Source: DASUBN01 sp035465695 (GTDB lineage Bacteria > Pseudomonadota > Gammaproteobacteria > Natronospirales > REEB76). From it: a DNA stretch of 10,419 bases. This document shows positions 5,944 through 10,419 of the stretch, piece by piece. The stretch spans positions 1-10,419 of the forward strand of contig DATIVR010000048.1 of the NCBI GenBank assembly GCA_035465695.1. Direction: 5' to 3'. The notes beneath the pieces were generated by a model, which had not been told where the DNA came from, searched no databases, and was given only the letters and a program-made list of their open reading frames with translations. Positions within the stretch are counted from its first letter, which is position 1. Every line of letters starts with the position of its first letter. Both the position numbers and the translations under genes were made by a program.

Positions 5944-7940
5944 AGCACGAACACCAGAAGGCCCACCAGGGTCAGGAAGCTGTAAAGCAGGTATATGGCG
6001 ATGCGCCCTTGCTGCACCAGACTGACGATCCGCGAAACGGCCTGCACGACACCCGCAACGGGTGCGTACAACCAGTACCAGAGATGGTCGTCTATCTTGA
6101 TGCGGTAGTTGGGTACTGCATCGAAGGGCGATGGTAGTTCGCGCTGGATGCGGAAGAATGGCTCGAAGATCTGCCGTATGGGCTGTCCGAAGCCTTCTGC
6201 CGTGTCCTGCATCCGTGGCGTCATAAGGGGAAAACCACAGGTCCACGGATCAGCCCGGCGCACACGCCCATGGTAGAAAAACCGAACGACCAAAACCGTG
6301 CCGATCACAAGGGCCAAAATGCTTAGCAGAAATACCGCCGGACTGTAGGAGGCACGCGCCTGTGACATGGGCGCCAATAGCCACCAGCGTTGGAGTTCTG
6401 CACCGAGGCTCGAACCCAAGAGATGCTGGTTGACTGCGTCGATCAACGCTAACAGGTGGACGGGGAAGATACCCAGGAGCACACAGCCTGCCGCGAGCCA
6501 TAGCAGACCGATGCGTTCCAGCCGGCCACAGTCATGGGCCTTGGACAGACTGGCTTCGCGGGGCTGACCCAAGAATATGATGCCGTAGAACTTCACCATC
6601 ACATAGGCAGCGAGCGCCGCCACCAGCGCCAATGCGGCCGCGCCCAGAGGCAGCAGCATGTTGACGAAACCTTGGGGCAGGTCCGGAGTGAAAAGAAAAG
6701 CTTGGAGCAATAGCCACTCAGAAACGAAACCATTCAAGGGCGGGAGACCGGCGATGGCGAGCGTGCCGATGAGCGCCAACCACGCTACCCACGGCATGCG
6801 ATGTATGAGGCCACCGAGCCGCCCAAGGCTGCGCTCACGGGTCGAGTGCAACACCGAACCGGTGGACAGGAATAACAGGCTCTTGAAGAACGCATGATTC
6901 AGGGCATGGTAGAGCGTCGCGGCCAGGGCCAAGGCAGCGAGTGCGGGCATGTTGAACGCATGGAACAGGATGGTCAGGCCTATACCCGAAAACAGGATCC
7001 CGATGTTCTCGATGGAAGAGTAAGCCAGGAGCCGTTTCATGTCGGTCTGTACAGCCGCAAAGATCACGCCGTAGACAGCCGTGAACAGGCCGACGCCGAG
7101 CGCCATCAAACCCCACCACCAGAGTTGCACATGCATCAAGTCGAACGTGACGCGCAGCAGGCCGTAAATCGCGGTCTTGAGCATCACGCCGCTCATCAGC
7201 GCCGATACCGGTGAAGGCGCTGCCGGGTGGGCTTCCGGCAGCCAGACATGCAACGGGACCAGCCCGGCTTTGGCTCCGAAGCCGAATAGCGCCAGGAAGA
7301 AGGCCGCACTCGCCCAGAACGGTGACAGCTGGGCTTGGCGCATGGCGTCAAATGTGAATTGCCAGCTGCCGCCCTGCAACGCGCCGAAACAGAGCAGGAT
7401 GCCGATGGCACCCAGGTGGGCAACCAGGAGGTAGATGAAACCTGCGCGACGTATCTCAGGGATGCGGTGCTGGGTGGTTACCAGGAAATAGGACGACAGT
7501 GCCATCGTCTCCCAGGCCACCATGAAGAGATAGGCGTCGTCCGCCATGATCACCGCCGCCATCGCGGCGAGAAACATGTGGTACTGCAGGCACAGCAGCC
7601 CGGGCGCCGCTCCCTGGCCGCTTCGGAAGTACCCCGATGAGTAGATGGAGATCCCGGCTGATGTCAGACCAAGCAGCAGCAGGAAGAAGCACGACAAGGC
7701 ATCGATGCGTACATGGAAGGGAAGTTCGGATAAGCCCAACGGCAGTACCAGACTTTGGGCGGACTGCGCCAACCCAATAAGCGCAACGCCTCCGAGCAGC
7801 AATCCGATGATCGCGCCGAGCGGGAACAGGACGCGACCCACCCAGCCGACGCTGTGGGGACGCAACAGGCCGAGCACGCCGATCGCGATCCAACCGACCG
7901 GCACCGAGAGACATCCGATGAGGACGTATGACGCATCCAT
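5940..7940 (-). CDS. hyfB: HyfB-like antiporter-type membrane subunit (NuoL family)
   Basis: This is a 666-residue, highly hydrophobic protein of about 15-16 membrane segments, close to E. coli HyfB (about 672). It belongs to the NuoL/HyfB/MrpA-type antiporter-like family. Visible key residues are Glu144 in VAWETMALSSY, Lys224 in GFGAKAGLVPLHVWLPEAHPAAPSPVS, Lys255 in SGVMLKTAIYGLLR, and MKRLLAYSSIENIGI with a following ALNHAFFKSLLFL helix. These are the buried charges that carry protons in complex I. As first gene of the operon it is preceded by a ~127-base predicted leader containing two inverted repeats. ATG 7940 has no clear Shine-Dalgarno (GGGG lies about 18 bases upstream), so initiation may be weak or controlled. 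It ends in a 4-base overlap with hyfC. Confidence 0.94.
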   Translation of the reverse strand: MDASYVLIGCLSVPVGWIAIGVLGLLRPHSVGWVGRVLFPLGAIIGLLLGGVALIGLAQSAQSLVLPLGLSELPFHVRIDALSCFFLLLLGLTSAGISIYSSGYFRSGQGAAPGLLCLQYHMFLAAMAAVIMADDAYLFMVAWETMALSSYFLVTTQHRIPEIRRAGFIYLLVAHLGAIGILLCFGALQGGSWQFTFDAMRQAQLSPFWASAAFFLALFGFGAKAGLVPLHVWLPEAHPAAPSPVSALMSGVMLKTAIYGLLRVTFDLMHVQLWWWGLMALGVGLFTAVYGVIFAAVQTDMKRLLAYSSIENIGILFSGIGLTILFHAFNMPALAALALAATLYHALNHAFFKSLLFLSTGSVLHSTRERSLGRLGGLIHRMPWVAWLALIGTLAIAGLPPLNGFVSEWLLLQAFLFTPDLPQGFVNMLLPLGAAALALVAALAAYVMVKFYGIIFLGQPREASLSKAHDCGRLERIGLLWLAAGCVLLGIFPVHLLALIDAVNQHLLGSSLGAELQRWWLLAPMSQARASYSPAVFLLSILALVIGTVLVVRFFYHGRVRRADPWTCGFPLMTPRMQDTAEGFGQPIRQIFEPFFRIQRELPSPFDAVPNYRIKIDDHLWYWLYAPVAGVVQAVSRIVSLVQQGRIAIYLLYSFLTLVGLLVFVL

Positions 7941-7987
7941 AGCGTCGTGATTTCAACCCCGCAGACATGACCGTGTGCTGGACAACG

Positions 7988-8012
7988 AACCCCGAGGCGC
8001 AAATGCGGGGTT
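7988..8012 (-). other. Inverted repeat in the leader of the hyf-like operon
   Basis: AACCCCG (7988-7994) and CGGGGTT (8006-8012) are perfect inverted copies with an 11-base spacer. It lies between the predicted operon start point and hyfB, so it could fold in the mRNA leader or bind a protein as DNA. There is no T tract after it, so it is not an obvious attenuator. Confidence 0.4.
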
Positions 8013-8033
8013 ATGCCGCGCGAACTGCCGCGG

Positions 8034-8050
8034 CCGGCCGTGATGGCCGG
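8034..8050. other. CCGGCC / GGCCGG inverted repeat
   Basis: CCGGCC (8034-8039) and GGCCGG (8045-8050) flank GTGAT. This is a 6-bp, all-G/C stem downstream of the predicted leftward promoter, so it would be at the start of the operon leader. A regulator site is the other option. In a GC-rich genome an arm of this composition can arise by chance. Confidence 0.3.
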
Positions 8051-8066
8051 ACGCCTTGACTTCGCT

Positions 8067-8075
8067 TGGTATTAT
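8067..8075 (+). promoter_or_regulatory. Predicted extended -10 promoter for the ribbon-helix-helix gene
   Basis: TGGTATTAT fits the extended -10 form TGnTATAAT with one mismatch. The start point would be near 8082, giving a leader of about 36 bases to ATG 8118. A TTGACT at 8056-8061 is too close to serve as its -35. Its -10 box (8070-8075) overlaps the -10 of the leftward promoter (8074-8079). Confidence 0.45.
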
Positions 8076-8102
8076 TATCATCCTAATCAACATCCATGTG
8101 AA
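8074..8102 (-). promoter_or_regulatory. Predicted sigma-70 promoter for the hyf-like operon
   Basis: On the minus strand TTCACA (8102-8097, five of six to TTGACA) is followed after exactly 17 bases by GATAAT (8079-8074, five of six to TATAAT). Transcription would start near 8067 and run through a leader of about 127 bases into hyfB. Being at the head of a six-gene operon strengthens the call. Confidence 0.55.
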
Positions 8103-8108
8103 TAGGAT
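8080..8108. promoter_or_regulatory. Candidate operator palindrome in the divergent promoter
   Basis: ATCCTAAT (8080-8087) and AATAGGAT (8101-8108) form an imperfect inverted repeat with one mismatch. Nearly the same centre carries a second symmetry, ACAT-CC-ATGT (8090-8099). The site covers the spacer and -35 of the leftward promoter, the rightward start point and the likely ribosome site (AGGA 8104-8107) of the ribbon-helix-helix gene. Dimeric or tetrameric ribbon-helix-helix proteins commonly bind such short inverted repeats, so autorepression and control of the operon is a reasonable model. Confidence 0.4.
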
Positions 8109-8117
8109 TTGCCTGCC

Positions 8118-8360
8118 ATGCCGCTGGAAATGCGCACTGCCCGCCTGACGATCCTCATCGATCCCAGGAAAAAGGCGTACTTCGAACGTCTCTGTGCCGA
8201 AGAGGACATGACGCCGTCCCAGGTGGTCCGGAAGCTCATCCGCGGATACCTCGAACACCGCACGGGCAAACCCTGGCATCCGGAAGAGCACGAGGAAAGG
8301 CCGCGTCCGTACGGCAAGCGGCCAAAGCAATCAGGGAAAGAACTCAGACGCAGCCGGTGA
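8118..8360 (+). CDS. Small ribbon-helix-helix (CopG/Arc-type) DNA-binding protein
   Basis: This is an 80-residue protein. Residues 6-47 show the ribbon-helix-helix pattern: a beta strand (about RTARLTILID, 6-15), helix A (RKKAYFERLCAEED) and, after M-T-P-S, helix B (QVVRKLIRGYLEH). The tail (50-80) is rich in Pro, Lys, Arg and Glu, and probably disordered. Such proteins dimerise through the strand, insert it in the DNA major groove, and act as repressors or as antitoxins. ATG 8118 has AGGA ten bases upstream; a TTG at 8109 sits only one base after that AGGA and is unlikely. It is divergent from the hyf-like operon across a 177-bp region and codirectional with the next gene, 67 bases on. I infer a regulator of the operon, an antitoxin-like protein, or both. 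No nickel-binding C-terminal domain of NikR type is present. Confidence 0.82.
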   Translation: MPLEMRTARLTILIDPRKKAYFERLCAEEDMTPSQVVRKLIRGYLEHRTGKPWHPEEHEERPRPYGKRPKQSGKELRRSR

Positions 8361-8427
8361 TATCGGAGCCACAAAAGGGAATGACCTCGAAGTTCCACGT
8401 CGGCGAAGTGATGCAGGCAACGCCTCG

Positions 8428-8733
8428 ATGAGCAACCCCCAGGACAATGCCCTGAAACTGTCCGCTGCCGAGATAGTGGCGAATCTCGCAACCCTGGAAG
8501 CCGAACGTAACCGCATTGCTCTGGAAGCATTTCGAATTCTGGAACAACAAGACCGCGATACAGCATCTCTCGCCATGGCAGTCTTCGATGACAGGGAAGA
8601 CGCGGCCATTTGGTTCACGCGCTCCCTGCCGTTTGCCGGCGTCTCTCCCTGGGACCTGCTTGCGGCGGGCGAAGTGGAAAAAGTGCGTGCGATCCTGAAG
8701 ACCGTCCCAGAGGGAATGTACTTTTTTGATTGA
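8428..8733 (+). CDS. Small protein with a DUF2384 (Xre/MbcA/ParS antitoxin) type C-terminus
   Basis: This is a 101-residue protein. Residues 53-97 resemble the toxin-binding domain of the Xre/MbcA/ParS antitoxins (DUF2384): F53-D-D then A59-A-I-W62-F, the turn G71-V-S-P74-W-D-L-L78, G81 and a last helix V83-L90 ending near G96. Proteins with this domain usually pair with a RES-domain toxin that consumes NAD+. No such partner follows; the next gene is the convergent methyltransferase. The N-terminal ~50 residues are helical and charged and lack a clear helix-turn-helix. The start is ATG 8428 with only a weak GCAGG-like site upstream. Stand-alone DUF2384 proteins also occur outside toxin pairs. 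The family call rests on pattern memory and needs a profile search; the reading frame itself looks genuine. Confidence 0.65.
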   Translation: MSNPQDNALKLSAAEIVANLATLEAERNRIALEAFRILEQQDRDTASLAMAVFDDREDAAIWFTRSLPFAGVSPWDLLAAGEVEKVRAILKTVPEGMYFFD

Positions 8734-8737
8734 CCCC

Positions 8738-8875
8738 CCATGCAGGACGGCATGGGCCGTCCTGGCTGCGGCATAGGGACGTGCGGCAGCGCAGGTGGCG
8801 CAAGCCACCCGGCCTTCTTCACGTCTCTGAAACCCACTCCAGCACAAGCCGACCGTGCCGCCTAACCCTTTCCCC
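8738..8875 (+). repeat. Structured intergenic repeat, copy B (~138 bp)
   Basis: This is the partner of 496-633, ~90% identical without gaps. Here the first hairpin is perfect: CAGGACGGC (8743-8751), loop ATGG, GCCGTCCTG (8756-8764). The second pairs GCTGC 8765-8769 with GCAGC 8786-8790 and GCA 8771-8773 with TGC 8782-8784. The third pairs GGTGGC 8794-8799 with GCCACC 8804-8809 around the GNRA loop GCAA, followed by CGGCCTTCTTC. The copy starts 4 bases after the upstream gene's stop and fills the gap to the convergent methyltransferase, overlapping its last codons and stop (8862-8875), though similarity weakens in those final bases. Confidence 0.85.
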
Positions 8876-10157
8876 TCCGCATGGCCAAGGCATAGAAGCC
8901 GTCCGTCCCGTGCTTGTGGGTGAGCAGACGCAAGGCTCCATCGCCGCCCAAGCCCTCCGGTACTTTCGCGCCCTGGCGCTCCAGTATCTGTGAGGCCTGC
9001 ATCACCTGGAACTCGGGATGCTTCGCCAGGAATGCGGATGTGATGGCAGAGTTTTCCTCATCCAGCAGGCTGCAAGTCGCGTAGACAAGGCGCCCACCCG
9101 GCTTCACCAGCTTCGAGGCCGCCTCCAGGATGCTGGCCTGGAGCCTGGTGAGCATGGTGAGATCGATGGGCCGCCACTTGATGTCAGGGTTGCGGCGCAG
9201 CGTACCGGTGCCGGAGCAAGGCGCATCCACCAGTACCGCGTCGGCGGTGCCGGCGTATTTATCCAGAATAGCCTCATGCTCGTCGCGGATGGGGAAGGCC
9301 TGGGCGTTGTAGGCACCGGCCCGGGCCAGGCGCGGCTTCATCTTCTCCAGACGGTTCACCGCGACATCGTAGGCATTCAGTACACCCGTGTTCTGCATCA
9401 TGGCTGCCAGGGCCAGGGTCTTACCACCGGTCCCCGCGCAGAAGTCCACCACCTTTTCCTTGGGCGCCGCTTCGGTCATCAAAGCCAGGAGTTGGCTGCC
9501 TTCGTCCTGCAACTCGAAGAGACCGGCCTTGAAGGCCTCGGTGTTGAACAGGGGACCGCGCTTGTCCCGTTGCAGGCCGATGGGCGAATACGGCATGGGC
9601 TCGCAAGGGTTGCCTTCCTCCGCCAACTTGGCCATCAGTTCATCGCGAGTAGTGCGCAGGGTGTTCACCCGGATGCCCACCTGGGCAGGCCGGTTCAGGG
9701 CTTCGCTGAGCTGGATAGCCTCGGCCTCGCCGAACTGCGCGACGAGCTTCTCCGCCAGCCACTCCGGCATGTTGATGCGGGCCGCGAGCGGGAGATCTTC
9801 GGTCTTGATGGCACGGACCCGCGCCACCAGCGCATCGGAGTCCTTGAAGCCCGCATCGGCGAGCGCCCGGCCGCTCCAGCCGGAGTACCTCAATAGATAC
9901 GTCGCCACCAGCCAGCGGGCCTGACCTGTCTCAGGGAGCAAGGGGCTGGCAAGAGCTTCCAGCTCCGCCTTGCGGCGCAGGCAGCCGTAGACGGTCTCTG
10001 CAGCGAAGGCCCGGTCCTTGGAGCCCATCTGGCGGTGGGCACGAAAGTATTGGTCTATAAGATAATCCGCAGGCGAGCGGGTCTCGTTCAGGATCGTCCC
10101 GAGAATCTCAGAAGCCTGACTGAGGCGCGAATGCCCGTGCTTAACCCCTCCTTCCAT
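8862..10157 (-). CDS. RsmB/NOP-family SAM-dependent rRNA cytosine-C5 methyltransferase
   Basis: This is a 431-residue cytosolic enzyme, matching RsmB-family length (E. coli RsmB is 429). It transfers a methyl group from S-adenosylmethionine to C5 of a cytosine in RNA; 16S rRNA C967 is the RsmB target, but the exact site here is inferred. Residues ~10-150 form a NusB-like N-terminal region (including GSKDRAFAAETVYGCLRRK). The Rossmann domain follows: SAM loop D238-F-C-A-G-T-G-G-K246, motif IV D311-A-P-C314-S-G-T-G and motif VI T361-C362-S with the nucleophile Cys362; Cys314 releases the product. ATG 10157 begins 7 bases after the upstream stop codon. A GTG at 10193 would add 12 residues but overlap the upstream gene. 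An SD-like AAGGAGGGG lies just inside the start. The N-terminus looks closer to beta-proteobacterial RsmB/NOP proteins than to E. coli RsmB, so I give no symbol. Confidence 0.92.
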   Translation of the reverse strand: MEGGVKHGHSRLSQASEILGTILNETRSPADYLIDQYFRAHRQMGSKDRAFAAETVYGCLRRKAELEALASPLLPETGQARWLVATYLLRYSGWSGRALADAGFKDSDALVARVRAIKTEDLPLAARINMPEWLAEKLVAQFGEAEAIQLSEALNRPAQVGIRVNTLRTTRDELMAKLAEEGNPCEPMPYSPIGLQRDKRGPLFNTEAFKAGLFELQDEGSQLLALMTEAAPKEKVVDFCAGTGGKTLALAAMMQNTGVLNAYDVAVNRLEKMKPRLARAGAYNAQAFPIRDEHEAILDKYAGTADAVLVDAPCSGTGTLRRNPDIKWRPIDLTMLTRLQASILEAASKLVKPGGRLVYATCSLLDEENSAITSAFLAKHPEFQVMQASQILERQGAKVPEGLGGDGALRLLTHKHGTDGFYALAMRRGKG

Positions 10158-10164
10158 TGTGGAT

Positions 10165-10419
10165 TCAGATTTCTTCAAGGGAATCCAAGTCACATGGGGG
10201 CGGAAGCGGATTTAAAACTTGCGAAAACAGATGTTCTTCATCACGGGAAAATCCACGTAAGAGGTCCCGATCTTCGCTCTCTGCCGCACGATCGATGATG
10301 TTCGGCAAACGCGATACCAAGGCGTCAGTCGCCTTCGATATTGCGATTTGCAGCTTGCCTTGATCCAAAGAGGTTTTGCAGGAGAAAAAGAACTCTAATT
10401 TTTCTTCCCTATAGACCCT
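10165..10419 (-). CDS. Unrecognised protein, C-terminal 84 residues (5' end outside window)
   Basis: The frame is open from the right edge to a TGA at 10165-10167, so this is the 3' end of a longer gene entering from outside. The 84 residues are mainly helical and charged, with R-E-E-K-L-E-F-F-F-S-C-K near the start, then KATDALVSRLPNIIDRAAE, RGFSRDEEHLF, and a tail PPPCDLDSLEEI. I do not recognise a family. It is likely cotranscribed with the methyltransferase gene, whose ATG follows after 7 bases. The region is visibly more AT-rich and uses A/T-ending codons more often than its neighbours, so recent acquisition or a poorly expressed gene is possible. It could also be a chance open frame, but the close junction argues for a real gene. 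Confidence 0.5.
   Translation of the reverse strand, partial: RVYREEKLEFFFSCKTSLDQGKLQIAISKATDALVSRLPNIIDRAAESEDRDLLRGFSRDEEHLFSQVLNPLPPPCDLDSLEEI

Noticed and set aside
5944..6246. Extended N-terminus for hyfC
   Set aside because: The extension lies inside hyfB in another frame and has no family similarity; ATG 5943 gives the standard length and an ATGA junction.
795..7940. Functional hydrogenase-4 or formate hydrogenlyase
   Set aside because: All four Ni-binding cysteines of HyfG are absent, and no formate dehydrogenase, ferredoxin subunits or maturation genes are seen in the window.
795..7940. Complex I (nuo) operon
   Set aside because: The large subunit is a NuoC-NuoD fusion, the small subunit has Cys-x-x-Cys and not the tandem Cys pair, a HyfE-type subunit is present, and the gene order is that of hyf.
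8070..8090. Fur box in the divergent promoter
   Set aside because: The AT-rich stretch (GATGATAATAAT on the minus strand) resembles only part of the Fur consensus and is explained by the two -10 boxes.
8118..8360. NikR-type nickel regulator
   Set aside because: At 80 residues it has no ACT-like nickel-binding domain or the His/Cys ligands of NikR; only the ribbon-helix-helix part is shared.
8331..8847. Two minus-strand open frames of about 167 residues
   Set aside because: They run across repeat copy B and antisense to the DUF2384-type gene, have low-complexity composition and no recognisable domain.
9018..9896. 292-residue plus-strand open frame
   Set aside because: It is a shadow of the methyltransferase gene, whose catalytic motifs are unmistakable on the other strand.
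10158..10193. GTG start for the methyltransferase at 10193
   Set aside because: It would overlap the upstream frame, while ATG 10157 follows the upstream stop by 7 bases and gives the usual family length.

Overview
The window is a GC-rich proteobacterial chromosome segment. Gene content fits a beta- or gammaproteobacterium, perhaps a chemolithotroph; that is inference from homologue types and no taxonomic marker is present. There are no rRNA or tRNA genes, no IS elements and no CRISPR array.

Layout, left to right. (1) 1-432, +: the C-terminal part of a YgfZ-type folate-binding protein. (2) 433-794: an intergenic stretch between convergent genes, with a weak terminator-like hairpin, the first copy of a ~138-bp structured repeat, and two further inverted repeats that could end the leftward operon. 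(3) 795-7940, -: a tightly packed six-gene operon, transcribed leftward in the order hyfB-hyfC-hyfE-hyfF-hyfG-hyfI, with junctions from a 4-base overlap to a 13-base gap. It encodes the membrane arm (two antiporter-like subunits, a NuoH-like subunit and HyfE) and two peripheral subunits of a group-4-hydrogenase-like complex. (4) 7941-8117: a divergent intergenic region with two predicted back-to-back promoters whose -10 boxes overlap, an imperfect palindrome in the spacer and -35 of the operon promoter, and two inverted repeats in the operon leader. (5) 8118-8360 and 8428-8733, +: a small ribbon-helix-helix protein and a small protein with a DUF2384 (Xre/MbcA/ParS antitoxin) type C-terminus, with no toxin partner in view. 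(6) 8738-8875: the second copy of the structured repeat, filling the gap between convergent genes. (7) 8862-10157, -: an RsmB/NOP-family rRNA cytosine-C5 methyltransferase. (8) 10165-10419, -: the 3' end of an unrecognised, more AT-rich gene that runs off the window.

The most interesting point is the operon. HyfG aligns with [NiFe]-hydrogenase large subunits and keeps the surrounding fold motifs, but all four nickel-binding cysteines are replaced (Ser218, Ser221, Ser508, Gly511). HyfI keeps its four [4Fe-4S] cysteines. No HyfA/HyfH-type ferredoxin subunit, HyfD, formate dehydrogenase or hydrogenase maturation gene is present in the window. The complex is therefore probably not a hydrogenase but an energy-converting-hydrogenase-related (Ehr) complex: an ion-pumping membrane arm joined to a one-cluster module with an unknown electron donor or acceptor. 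The divergent ribbon-helix-helix gene is a plausible regulator of it.

The second point is the repeat. Its two copies are about 90% identical, and in two of its three hairpins every difference falls in a loop or an unpaired position, one of them keeping a GNRA tetraloop. Both copies lie between convergent genes.
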